A stretch of 64,000 nucleotides of DNA, taken from NCBI RefSeq assembly GCF_004664715.2, contig NC_051069.1, positions 74,112,647 to 74,176,646 on the forward strand, given 5' to 3'. Of the stretch, positions 11,606 to 21,925 are shown piece by piece. A program made the translations under genes and the position numbers. The stretch is from Peromyscus leucopus (lineage: Eukaryota > Chordata > Mammalia > Rodentia > Cricetidae). The notes beneath the pieces are model-generated. The model saw only the letters and a list, made by a program, of their open reading frames with translations, did no database searches and was not told the origin of the DNA. The number at the start of each line of letters is the position of its first letter. Positions within the stretch are counted from its first letter, which is position 1.

Positions 11606-11990
11606 GCTAACAAACACTTTTTTTATGTGTATGCATAATTATGATGCATACGTGCGTGTGAGGGAAAGAGAGGGAGAATGGCAGAGGTGGAGAGAAAGAC
11701 CAGATATGTGCATGTCATGTGGAGCTCAGAGGACATGTCCAGACATCAGCCTATACCTTCTATTATGTTTGCTGCAGGGTCTCTGATGCTCACCACTGTA
11801 TCTACCAGGTAGCTAGCACACAAGCTTCCCAGGCTTCTTCTGTCTCTAGTGTTCCTCTCACCATCAGAGCACTGGGATTAAGGACACATGCAGTGGTGCC
11901 AGGCTTCCCAAGAGCTCTTCACCTTGGAATACCCACTGTCATGTTGTACAGTGACCACCTTACTCAATAACCATCTCCCAGTCCCACTCC
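11606..11990 (-). mobile_element. Composite rodent SINE, B3/B4-like, antisense
   Basis: On the plus strand a T-run and 'atgtgtatgcata' are followed by 'gtggagctcagaggacatg', then 'caccaggtagctagcaca'-like sequence, 'gagcactgggattaa' and 'ccatctcccagtccc'. These are the reverse complement of tail, B1-like body and tRNA-like head of rodent composite SINEs. The frame 11719-11970 reads through it and is not a gene. Confidence 0.6.
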
Positions 11991-12130
11991 TTCTTTTCGA
12001 ATGGCCACAGCCAATTTTATGCTACCAAAGATAATGACTATGATCCTCAATTTTAACAAGCCAAAGTCAAGGTATCTAGGTACAGAGGACCACAAATAAC
12101 CTATTTTACTCTAAACTTTGTATCTATACA

Positions 12131-12150
12131 TGTGTGTGTGTGTGTGTGTG
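12131..12150. repeat. (TG)10 microsatellite
   Basis: Ten perfect TG units. Confidence 0.95.
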
Positions 12151-12557
12151 AATAAGTAATATTTAAAATTACTTTCACCTGACCTAAATGCAAATCGAAT
12201 TTTTAAACTATAGCACAGTTTTCTAAGTAGTAGGACAAGAAGAATTTGAAAGGAAGTTGTAACAGGAAAATGTAGAAAGAGGTCCCATTTTGAAAATACT
12301 ATAAAATTCATTTACTACTCAAGGTTGTCATCAGCATGAATCCTGACAACACCATCCTTAAAATAGCCAGCGAGGAGCCCTGCAGCACAGCGTGCTCTGT
12401 CAAACTTACTCACCCACTTCCTGACTCACAGATCATGGCTTTGTGTCATCGGTCTAAAGCATTTTCCTCTAAAAATAATGGACCTTGAGAATGGAAAGGC
12501 ACAGCGTGTCGTTTCAGAATCTATCATCCTGTCTTCCCTTATAAACATTCAAGTGGC

Positions 12558-12655
12558 AAATTAAGCCACTGTAATTGTCAGTAAAGTCCTAATTCATCCT
12601 TCTTATAAATTAAGCCACTGTAATTGTCAGTAAAGTCCTAATTCATCCTTCTTAT
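12558..12655. repeat. Perfect 49-bp tandem duplication
   Basis: The 49-bp unit beginning 'aaattaagccactgtaattg' at 12558 is repeated exactly from 12607 to 12655, and two more bases (AA) match after the second copy. No mismatch is seen between copies, in sequence that is otherwise not repetitive. Confidence 0.97.
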
Positions 12656-12659
12656 AAGG

Positions 12660-13130
12660 TGCCTCCTCTGTATCTCAGTTTATCACTTCTCTTTGGGCAT
12701 TAATAGAAAGCTTAAATATTTCATTCTTTCATGAGGTCTTACTTGATCATATTTCTCCATAAATAGCAACATTTTATCTAAACAACTAAATCATTAAAAT
12801 TATAGATTAAAAGTTTTTGCTCAGAAGTGACCAGCCTGCCATATAAAAGCTAGAGGAATGCATAACATTATTTTTATTTAGTTATCTGAAAAATATGCAA
12901 TATGCTGCTTTTTCTATTTTGATGAGAAGCTAAATATATTTATCTGCTTAATCACATCCAATGATCTGTGAACTGGAGGGAGTCTGACGTCTATCCCAGC
13001 AGAAAGTACTCAGAACAAATAAAACACTGGGAATAAAATAGAAAAGAAAACTTAAATGAGAATCAAAGATGGGGCAAGCTTGAGTTAACTAAAATGAGTA
13101 AAGGAATAGCTTACCATAGCTAGTTTTTTT
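12660..13130. other. Unassigned AT-rich sequence
   Basis: No gene or named repeat seen. Confidence 0.45.
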
Positions 13131-13295
13131 ATTTTTAAATTTTTTTTATTTATTTATCTAGAATGAAGCTGTCACTGTGTACTGCAAGCTATCTTCGAAT
13201 TTGCTATATGTCTCAAGTTAGCCCTAAATTATCATCCTCTTGCCTCAGCCTCGTGAATGTGTGAGTCCTAGACATGTGTTCCCTACTATCCTGGT
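13130..13295 (-). mobile_element. Old B1-like SINE relic, antisense
   Basis: After a T-rich run, 'gaatgaagctgtcactgtgtactgc', 'ttagccctaaattatcatcc', 'tcttgcctcagcctcgtgaa' and 'gagtcctagacatg' follow the reversed B1 order. It is heavily diverged, so it is probably an early B1/PB1 copy. Confidence 0.55.
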
Positions 13296-13299
13296 TGTC

Positions 13300-13800
13300 T
13301 TTGATGTTCTAACATTCAATGCAAACTTCTATTATTGCATCAAGAAAAGGATGAGTGAGGCCTATCACCTCTGTAAAGACTCTCCTGAGTCCCTATGGTC
13401 AGCAGTTATTTCTACTCCATTGTGCTAGCAGTCATGAGCTAGTATTGTGGCTAGCATGCACAGAGCTCTAGCAGCCATGTTCCAAGGGTGTGCCTCTACA
13501 AGAGAGCCCTGCCTAGCTGCACAGGGGCCGAGTAGCAATTTAACCTAAGCCAGTCTTTGATTTATTGCAATGTTTTGCTCATAGAATATTTTTTCTCAAA
13601 TTTCACAGTCAAGAACCACTGCCTTCCTTTATTTAGTTATTATAGCTAAATAATTAATTAGCATTCTACTAGCTTGTTTTCATTTCATTCTGGAAATATT
13701 TGCAAATCTCTGGTTTTCTTTGAGTTCTGAATTTTACCAGTTGCTGGTCTTTATAAGTCTAAATCCTGGCTTTGCCTTTCTTTGATTAATAGGAATTTTC
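13300..13800. other. Unassigned sequence
   Basis: No feature seen. The frame 13240-13428 starts within the SINE relic and has no domain. Confidence 0.4.
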
Positions 13801-13998
13801 TTTGTTGTTGTTGTTGTTGTCTTTTTTGTTGTTTTTTTGTTTTTTGTTTTTGTTTTTAGACAGGGTTTCTCTGTGTAGCTTTGGAGCCTTTCCTGGAACT
13901 CACTCTGTATTTCAGCCTGGCCTCGAACTCACAGAGATATGCTTGCCTCTGCCTCCTGAGTTCTGGGATTAAAGGCATGTACCACCACCACACGCTTA
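13801..13998 (-). mobile_element. B1 SINE, antisense, with (TTG)n/poly(T) tail
   Basis: A TTG/T-rich tail (13801-13856) precedes 'agacagggtttctctgtgta', 'gcctttcctggaactcactc', 'cctggcctcgaactcacaga', 'tctgcctcctgagttctggg' and 'taaaggcatgtaccacc'. This is a full-length B1 read backwards. Confidence 0.92.
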
Positions 13999-14390
13999 GA
14001 ATTTTCATTTTTTAAATATTAAATAACCTCTATGTTTTTTTATGTCCATAGTTTTTAAAAAACTATAAAAATATCAGTTACTGAATTGGCTTTTCAATTA
14101 ATTATCATATCAAACTTTTTTCTCAAATTCTTGTTCTATGCTTTATGATTATCTATCTTACATTTAATAACAGATCATTAATTTAGTATATAAACTTTCT
14201 ATTGCTTTTCATCTCAGTTTCTTTCAGAAAAGGTGTTTATTATAGAAAAAACTTGCTTGACTTGGATAGTTGTTTTTTAAGCTATTTTGTTTGTTTGTTT
14301 GTTTTTACTTCTATTTTAAGGTAACTGATGTGCATCCAAATATCTCTGAGAATATGATTTATGTATGTTTTTAATTTATCTTTTTTACTT
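13999..14390. other. Unassigned AT-rich sequence
   Basis: T-rich DNA with a (TTTG)n patch near 14288. No gene seen. Confidence 0.4.
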
Positions 14391-14905
14391 TTTGGTCTGT
14401 TTTATTTTTGTCTATTTGTTCTTTGAGAATTCTTTTTAATGTATTTTGATAGTATTTGCACTCCATCCCCTCTCTACCCAGGTCCATTCCCCTTCTTTAT
14501 CCACTCAAATTCGTGTCTTCTTAAAAAAAAAATATATATATCAAGTACAGTTTTAAATCTGTCAAATGTTACCCATATATTCTTGGATGTATGATCATCA
14601 ACCTACTAGGAACCATATCTATAAAGAAAAAATCCCTCTCACAATCAATTGCCAGTATCTCCTTAAACAGGGATGGGACTTCACGCCTACTTCCTTCTTC
14701 TATGCTGGGATTTTGTCTGACTTGAGTTTATGCAAGTCTTGTGTGTGCTAACACAACCACATATGCTTCCTTGTGGTCCTCTACTGTCTCTGGCTCACAC
14801 AGTCTTTCTTCTCCCTCTTTCAAAATGATCTCTGAGTCTTGACAGGATGGGATTGATTATAGAGGTCCTGTTTAAGACTAAGCATTCTGCCGTCTCTTAT
14901 TCTCT
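14390..14905 (-). mobile_element. L1-derived (Lx-like) relic, antisense
   Basis: 'ttctttgagaattcttttta', 'cccctctctacccaggtcca', 'caattgccagtatctcctta', 'gggatgggacttcacgccta' and 'gctgggattttgtctgactt' follow the order of a familiar rodent L1-associated segment read on the opposite strand. The assignment to L1 is from memory and the copy is old. The frame 14566-14751 lies inside it. Confidence 0.45.
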
Positions 14906-15640
14906 TCATTTTGGCCAGGTTCAGAGTCTCTGAAGATACTGTTCAAGCCCAGTACAAAAGATACAGAGACCATTCCATCAAAGTCTTTCCAACGGAGGGG
15001 AAATGTTTGGTTTGACTCTGCATGCAGGATAGACAAGACAATTGTAGCCAAGGGACAGGGTGGTAGTTAAAGGATGGAAAATTGCTACGAGGAAGAGCAG
15101 TGGTAAGGCAAAAAGGTGAATGTTTTCTGGCTAAACCAACCTATCAGAATTCATGCTGAAAATACCCGGGGGTGACTATATACCCTGAAGGGGATGATCT
15201 GAAGGGGATCAGAAAGTAAGGACCCTTATTAGATGTCCATATTAGTCAGAGATGAAGAGCTTCAGGCTCTGGTTAAACTGTTAAGTGTACTTTGGATTTT
15301 ATAAGGAAATGCACAGATGGGTCCATAAGAAAGTTTAGTGCTAACTGAAGTTTGACCAAGCAATTAATCTTTGTCAGGAAATAAGCAAGATTTGCCAACT
15401 GGTAGGAATCATTTAAGATGTATGGCCAGGGAGAAAGTGAGTAGGCTGCTCAAAGGTCAAAACAACACTATTACTTCGGAAATTGGTGTAGTTTTTCCGT
15501 GTACTTTTTTCCCCTAAATTGAGGGTTATTTATTTTTAAGTGAACCCTGTATAAGTTAAAGCTCTGACATGCCTGGAAGAAAGATCTTCTCTCTCAAGTG
15601 GCTAATGTCATACTGAACATGCTAGCCCAGCTTGTGTCCT
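14906..15640. other. Unassigned, perhaps an old interspersed repeat
   Basis: The sequence is less AT-rich than its surroundings and looks like worn transposon DNA (for example 'aaatacccgggggtgactat' and 'gaagagcttcaggctctggt'). I cannot name a family. No coding frame is seen. Confidence 0.3.
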
Positions 15641-16918
15641 CTACTTAATAACTTTACAAAGAGGTTCTCTGTTTTGAGCAAGGGACTAAGTGTCATTGCT
15701 GTCATTCACAAAGGGGAGGTTCTAAGGGGCCACCTTGGTCCTGTTAGCTCACGACCAAGTCATGATTCTGATTACTGTTGTACAAACTTCATTTCCACCT
15801 GTCTCTCTTCCCTCCTTCTCTGCAACTGGAGCCTTTCCCATCAAAGCTGTGAAGTCTCCTTTAAGCACACTGGACCCTTCCTAGGCTCCCTCTAATCTGG
15901 ATTATCTATCAGTACAGTTTTGTCTTCAATTAATAATTCAAAAGTTAAAATTCACTTCTATTGGTTATTTGCTATTTGCAATGGAACAGTTTTCTCACAA
16001 AGGACATTAACCTAGTTGATATGTGCCTTTAGTTCTTAGCTAGAGTTTCAATTTAACTCTTCACTTGGACTGTGGACCTGCAAAGCATTTGTTATCTACT
16101 GTATATTTAAATATTTATTTAAATGATTTGCCCTACACTAAAGACCCTGAATGTCTAATTATTAATCTTTAGAAATTTTCTACTCTTACTGAGACACTTA
16201 AAAAAAACAAAATTCACAGAGATTGTCTTTTGTGAGCTGTAATAATTTCCAAACACATGAAAGTCAGTTAAATTCAGGTTTTGGGCAGAATCTGATGTCT
16301 ATATCAAGGATTTTAATGTGGTCATTAAGATTAAAGTGGAGGAAAGTTCCATTAATATGTATCATAACAAGTAGTCTTTTAAATGTTTTTAAAATCTTTA
16401 ATTAATTTTAAAAAGTACATCTAAAGTTTGATAAAATCTGAACAATTGTGATTACATAGCATATAATATAGCTAGCACAAATTATGTATAATAGTATTAT
16501 GAATCATACATTAATATGTATATTTTAGTTGTATGTCAATTTATCTTTTTTAAAAAAAGCAATGATTAAGATGGTTTTCTCCTGAAGCCCTTTCTACCTT
16601 TTGCAAAATGTCCTTCTAAATCAGAGACCTCTCCTGACTCAGTGTCTATTTAATCTTACAACTAGAGGCAGTTTCTTCTTACTTTACAGCCATATGGAAT
16701 GAGCAGCTCCACCTTTTTTGGGTGCCCTGGAATTACAGGACATGCTCTTTGGAAGATAGCTGCTCCAGCTTTTCTCTCTTGTCTGCTATTTAGGTTTGAT
16801 GTTATTAAATAATGCAAAATTAAAACACTATTGGCTTTTACTGCATCAGAAAAGAAGGTGGGAGTTTTCTTTTGTTTGCTAAACACAACAAAGCAATACA
16901 TTATTGGAGAAATTATTT
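15641..16918. other. Unassigned AT-rich sequence
   Basis: No gene recognised. Frames at 15632-15895, 16223-16405 and 16662-16925 are short and featureless. Confidence 0.45.
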
Positions 16919-17222
16919 TGGCCACTCCACGTAGTTAAAAGGATATTTATTTAATGGCAAAACTCACAAATTAAGTAATGGGTAGGTCGCAGGGTCTGGG
17001 GAAGGTGTAATGCAGTCCAACGGTGTTCTCCGGAGCTCTACACAGTCAATCTGCACTGGTCAGCGTCCCGGCACGAGAGAGCGCCCAGAGCGAGCGCTGG
17101 CCCATCCAGCTCTCGGGTCCCCAGGCGCCTCCCCTCGCCCCGCCTCGTAGGCGTGACAGTTGCCAGAGTCTCAATGGGGGTTGGAACTTCCAGAACCAAG
17201 TTGGAATGGCTACCCACTACAT
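16919..17222 (-). mobile_element. 3' LTR of the ERVK-like element, CpG-rich
   Basis: The minus-strand LTR begins TGTAGTGGGTAGCC at 17222, immediately after the polypurine tract, and could end in CA at 16919 (304 bp). An AATAAA hexamer lies at 16946-16951 on the minus strand. The stretch 17025-17160 is dense in CpG and includes a GC-box-like CCCCGCC at about 17137, unlike anything else in this AT-rich window. The left boundary is inferred from TG...CA ends only, because no second LTR or target duplication can be paired. Confidence 0.75.
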
Positions 17223-17238
17223 CTCCCCCTTTTTGTCT
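17223..17238 (-). promoter_or_regulatory. Polypurine tract (plus-strand primer site)
   Basis: On the minus strand an A/G-only run with the core AAAAAGGGGGAGA directly abuts the LTR start. This is the standard retroviral position for second-strand priming and it fixes the LTR edge and the orientation of the element. Confidence 0.85.
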
Positions 17239-17583
17239 AAATAAGAAGGTTCTAAACTAATACAAGACTATATACAAAGGAATGGTTATCAAATATTGTC
17301 CAGAAATAATGAGAGATAATGACCTAGATAAGATGTAACTACAACCAATGCAAACAATATCAAGCAAGAAACACATACTAAAATCCAGAGAAGTATAGAG
17401 CATAGGTAAACAGCATATTATAAAGATCATTCAAAGGTGTCCTATCCTAAAGAACCTGAACCTAATACTTAATAAGTTCTATCTAAGATATTATATATAC
17501 TAAGTTGTAACTATAACTGCTAGTCTTCAATCCCATCAAAGACCTGAGAAGGAATATAACGGTACCTGAGAAATGGAAGACGG

Positions 17584-17976
17584 ATGCAAGCAACTTTCGG
17601 GAATCTTGCAAGAGTAGACCAAGACAGCTGGCAGCCTGGACAGTCACCTAATGTTTCTCAGCATTGTTGGTGCATTCAAATTGGCTACAGGCCTAGAGTA
17701 TCTGACAGACCATTTTCAGAAGCAGGATTTCTGAAAGACCATCTTACCCTGTCTTGGCAGAGTACAGTGGTCGCTTTCCTTGTGTCCCGCTTGTCCAGAA
17801 AGGAGAGCATTGCATTTGTACTGTCAGCCATCAAGGCAAGGGCAGTTCTTTGCCCAGGAGGCCATTTTGTGCCAAAAGACAAACTTCCAAATGGAAATGT
17901 CTTAGAAGCCCAACATTCTCTCGGGATCAATTGGTGCAGCCAGGAGCAATTGTGTCTCATGTCAACAGAATTCTAA
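17584..17976 (+). other. Antisense open frame of 130 codons in the ERV body
   Basis: The frame runs antisense to the provirus from an ATG at 17584 to a stop at 17976. Two further frames overlap it, 17754-18062 (plus, 102 codons) and 17685-17960 (minus, 91 codons), so this patch is simply poor in stop codons in several frames. The protein has no signal peptide, membrane segment or domain I recognise; a few Cys and Ser-rich patches are all that can be seen. I regard it as probably non-coding but worth a conservation test across copies of the family. Confidence 0.2.
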
Positions 17977-18238
17977 GTTATTTAAATGCCATATTCTCCA
18001 GGTCTATGAAGTGTTTGAAGATTACCTGCCCATCTAACCTATGTATCTGTAAATCTGGATAACCTAACTAACGTAACTATAGAGATGACATAGGCGACTA
18101 TAAATCTATAAATCTTATCTATCAAAATAACCTAAGGACTAAGGCTTCACGTAAATAAGGTAAACAGTCTATAAGCAAATGTATGGTGAAGAACGATGAC
18201 TTCAAAATTGTGACAATACACAAGATATTTATAACAGA

Positions 18239-18530
18239 GGTAGGAATATATAGTGCGATATGCAATATGACAATAATATTAAATATATATCAATATACCG
18301 AATATTCTAAACAGAAGTAGAACATATATAAAGTATGACAGATATAAATTTACATTTGTATCAATATAAAAATGTTTCAAATAAGAGTAGAAATATATGT
18401 ACATTATAACAAATATAGTTCTGTATTTGTATCAATATACAAATTATCTTAAACAGGAGTATAAAAATAGTCTACATTTGTATCAACATATAAGATTCTA
18501 TAACAGTACAAATTACAGTGCAAATTATCT
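18239..18530. repeat. Degenerate AT-rich tandem array, ~70-bp period
   Basis: The motif TATCAATATA (or TATCAACATA) recurs at 18289, 18359, 18430 and 18481, spacings of 70, 71 and 51 bp. A second motif (agtagaa-catata-like) recurs in register near 18315, 18385 and 18456. This gives about four diverged units. The region is about 80% A+T and lies in the non-coding body of the ERV. Confidence 0.75.
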
Positions 18531-19507
18531 AAGATTGCTATTTTACTAAGTTTGTTTACTAGTATATACAATGATTTACCATCATATCTTATACCTATCC
18601 GTTCCATTTCTTCTCCCCCCACCCCTTCTTTTTTTTTTTTTACAATCCTGAGTTAATATTTTCTTCCACCCCCAACCCTATAACCGTCATCCATAACCCT
18701 GAGAATTATGAAACCTAAGGGAGAAGGGGCGTCGTTTTCTTAGAATTGCTTCCTGCCGTTTAGGGGGTGATGTTATCTCTGTTGGGTACTGTGAGAAAGC
18801 TCAGATAGTTAAATCTCAGTTAGACTAACTGTAGGTTCTCAGCAAGTTTTAGAGTAATGGGTAAGATTGTCTGAAATTCTGGCAAGAAGTGTAGTATGAT
18901 GATGATTACCATGGCATCATTCTGGATTGGGTAGAGTTGTTGTTGTTGGGGCCCCATCTTCCTTCTGGTGACTTCTGAGATTGCTATTGGAAAAATTTAT
19001 TTGTTATCAAAAATGGGAGGTTTGGATTTAAAGAGGACATAGCATGTAAGAAAGGATTCTGAGAAATCAAGAGTAAGCATGGAGAGAATTAGAATTTAGA
19101 AGACAATGGTCCCTTTTTATTGGTTTCCTTCTGTCTCACACCAGAGGGCTCTTCTGATATGGGACTGAAGAATCTCTTAAACTTTTCTTTTAGCAATATG
19201 CTTGGGTTTAGAGAAGGAGTGAGCCAATTCCATCTCCAAAGCCAGCTTGGCTATAATTGAATTGGAACCACAACTTTTCTAGATTGATAGAGAGATAGAT
19301 GTTAGACAGTGAGATTTTACCATGTGTAGATTGGTACCAATAGATTCTTCCTTTCTGCTGTAAACATCCGGATATCCAAGGCCTTATGAGTTTTGAAAGA
19401 TGGGTATTTCCATTATCCTGTAAAGACAAAAACAGAACCCTACCCCACCCTTTGATTGTTAAATTTTTCTTACAACTTGTAGAGATGTCACATTGGTGGA
19501 TGATCTT

Positions 19508-20224
19508 TTACTTCTCTTCATCAAGGGGTTTTTCCTGTTCGAATCGAATTTTTATTAATTTTGTTGGTATCCATAGCTTTTCTTCTCCTGCAGAAACAAA
19601 GGCAAAACCCCTTCCCAACGTAGAACATATCCAGGTTTCCATTCTGAGGTCAGCACATCCTTAAAATAAACTGGTTGGTTTAGCTCAGGAGTTTTGTCTG
19701 TTGTCCAATGTCTCTCCGCAGCTGTTGTTCCTTTCTCATTAGCATTGAGAAAATTCAAGGTTAATAAAGCACTATGCAGTCTATTTCTAGGAGTCATTGT
19801 TACCTGTTGCTGTTTATTTAGCATATCCTTTAAAGTTCGATTGGATCTCTCTATGACTGCTTGGCCTGTGGGATTGTGTGGTATACCTGTAACATGCTTT
19901 ATATTATAATAAGCAAAGAACTGTCTCATTTTATTGGAGACATATGCCGGGGCATTGTCTGTCTTAATTTGTACAGGTATTCCCATGATGGCCATAACTT
20001 CTAATAGGTGTGTAATCACAGAATCAGCCTTTTCAGAACTCATAGGAGTTGCCCATTGAAATCCTGAATAGGTGTCAATGGTATGATGTACATACTTTAA
20101 TCTTCCAAATTCTGCAAAATGAAACACATCCATCTGCCAAATTTCATTTCTTTGTATACCTTTTGGATTACTCCCTGCAGGTAATGGAGTTTGGTTATAG
20201 ATGGAACAAGTAGGACATTTTTTT
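19508..20224 (-). pseudogene. ERV integrase, frameshifted
   Basis: Integrase joins retroviral DNA to host DNA. The readable frame 19555-20133 keeps the catalytic core: the first Asp is residue 2 of that frame, the second is in TDNAPAY (residue 59) and the Glu is in VIERSN (residue 95), giving the D,D(35)E spacing of retroviral integrases. The frame is open upstream of its ATG to about 20.22 kb, where the Cys-x2-Cys half of the N-terminal zinc domain sits. The His half is in the other frame (see RNase H entry), so the zinc domain is split by a one-base shift at the T7 run 20218-20224. A second shift near 19605-19620 moves the C-terminal part into another frame, which stops at 19508-19510. The coding potential is therefore lost, although the core looks little changed. 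Betaretroviral/ERVK-like by pattern. Confidence 0.88.
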
Positions 20225-21001
20225 CACAATATCCCTAGCCTGTTGCCAAGTGATGGAGAAATCCTTCTTCAAACCTTTGCTATTTATATGGTGTTTCTTA
20301 TGATATTCTGAAGCTTCTAGCACATTACCTATTAGTAACTGATCAATCTCATCATTACCTTGTGCTAAAGGTCCTGGCAGACCTGTATGGGATCTGATAT
20401 GTGTTATATATATAGGATGTTCCCTTTTTCTGATGATTTCCTGCAATTGTATGAATAATGAAGTTAATTCTGTATTATCAGGAATAAATTCAGCAGTTTC
20501 AATATGTAAAACAACTCTCTCTGCATATTGAGAGTCAGTGACTATATTGAGGGGTTCTGTGAAGTCCATCAGTACCATAAGAATGGCATACAGTTCTGCC
20601 TTTTGTACAGAGCTATATGGACTTTGCACCACTTTACTTAAGTCTCCTGATTTATATCCTGCTTTCCCTGATTTATTTGCATCAGTATAGAATGTGAGGA
20701 CTCCAGAAATTGGCTTTTGTCGTACAATGTGAGGAAGGACCCATTCAGTCTTCTTTATGAATTCTATTCTCTTGCTTTTGGGATAGTGGTTGTTAATCTC
20801 TCCCAAAAAGTTACTGCAGGCTCTCTGCCAGTATTCATTATCTTTCCATAGTGATGAAATTTCCTCATTAGTTAATGGTACTACAATTTCTGCATATGTG
20901 ACATGGCTTCTCTGAGGTCCGTCATCCACCCATGGGTAAAGTTCCTTTCTGTCTCCATAGCCAGAGTTTCCATCTAAGCCAAGGCCCCAAACACTATACA
21001 T
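20195..21001 (-). pseudogene. ERV pol fragment: RT connection end, RNase H, start of integrase
   Basis: The 268-codon frame begins with about 100 residues that fit the RT connection region (VVPLTNEEI near residue 41, then GEINNHYP). RNase H follows, with all four acidic positions visible in TDANKSG, KAELYAI, TDSQYAE and GNDEID. An His-x3-His pair (YHKKHH) then opens the integrase zinc domain. The frame is lost just after this at the T7 run 20218-20224. The RT palm with its YxDD box is absent: homology stops near 21.0 kb. The ATG at 21001 is fortuitous, because pol is normally made from a Gag-Pro-Pol precursor. Without RT, gag or a full-length LTR pair it cannot replicate. Confidence 0.9.
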
Positions 21002-21925
21002 GTTCAGTTAGCACCAACTTAACTCAGAGTTCAGTCAACAAAGTGACTGGGTGAGTTCCTGGTCACTGTTTGTCATCCAGATCGTGATGGACTCACTACT
21101 GGCCTTGGCAGTGATCCTAGTACTTAAAACAGCAAAACACACAAAGATGCTACCTGAGCATGCCAGTTGTGCACATGTGCAAATACACTCCCAGTCTGTT
21201 TCTCTCTCTTCTCCTGAACACAACTCCTCAATCAGTGAAATTCCTCGATCACTGTTTACAGAATCAATTACTGGGCAAATTGACCTTTAGTAATGAATAT
21301 GCATGTGTTCTGCTGTGGATTGAGGGCATTGTCTGCTTTTGGATGGGCCTTTCACTTGAACTAATCTGTGTTTGTGTTTGGAGCCCCTGTTTCCCCAGAG
21401 GTGGGGAAACCATCTGTGGGAAACCAACTGTGTGCCCTTTGTTTTTCTAGATTACAGGCACAATAGACTTGCTTTCAAATATTTGGGGAGTTGTTTTCTT
21501 GTTCTTTGAGAGTGGAACTAGAAGCAACTTTGAATATTAGATATAAAACATTAATAATGGAGGAAATACAAAGTACCTCCCTTAAGCTGTCTTGTTCTGT
21601 GTGTGCTTATCTTTGACAAATTCACTATACAAAGCAAGAGTAGTAACATATCTGAGAGTTATATGTTCAAATGAAATATGATTTACAGTACAAAAGTAAT
21701 ATTGTCACAAGATTTGAAAAATCAGTAATAATTATATGCAATTATTTTGTTATAGAGTGTGATAAATTAATTACTCTCCAATTTATAGTAGTCACTCACA
21801 CATACACATGAAAATAAAAAATTAATAGATGAGGTTAAAACAACATTGAATTGAATAAATAAAAAAATTATCCAATCCAACCAAAAAAAAAAGGAAAAGC
21901 AAGATCAAGAAATTTTTAAAACTGA
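21002..21925. other. Unassigned sequence right of the ERV
   Basis: Homology to the ERV ends near 21.0 kb and no 5' LTR is visible. Open frames 21035-21223, 21051-21290 and 21160-21450 overlap and carry no domain. The truncation point may mark a deletion or recombination junction. Confidence 0.4.

Larger units (their letters stand above)
17239..19507 (-). other. Non-coding 3' body of the ERV (no env frame)
   Basis: Between the integrase stop and the polypurine tract lie 2.27 kb without any minus-strand frame above about 91 codons. No signal peptide, furin-like site or transmembrane helix typical of env is seen. It contains an AT-rich tandem array (18239-18530), a C/T-rich patch (18600-18680) and one antisense open frame (17584-17976). 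It looks like the env-replacing non-coding sequence of rodent ERVK families. Confidence 0.65.
16919..21001 (-). mobile_element. 5'-truncated class II ERV (ERVK/betaretrovirus-like), env-less
   Basis: Read on the minus strand, the element runs from the end of the RT connection region at about 21.0 kb through RNase H, integrase, about 2.3 kb without a coding frame, a polypurine tract and a 3' LTR ending near 16.92 kb. Residue patterns of RNase H and integrase are betaretrovirus/ERVK-like. Gag, protease, the RT catalytic core and a 5' LTR are absent at the right edge. Two frameshifts break pol, so it is a dead copy. A body of this kind with no env is typical of rodent ERVK families that move inside cells. 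The exact family is not certain; the non-coding 3' part looks like common rodent ERVB-type internal sequence. Confidence 0.85.

Noticed and set aside
17023..17244. CpG-rich patch with an open frame considered as a host gene promoter and first exon
   Set aside because: The polypurine tract and TG...CA edges show it is the ERV LTR.
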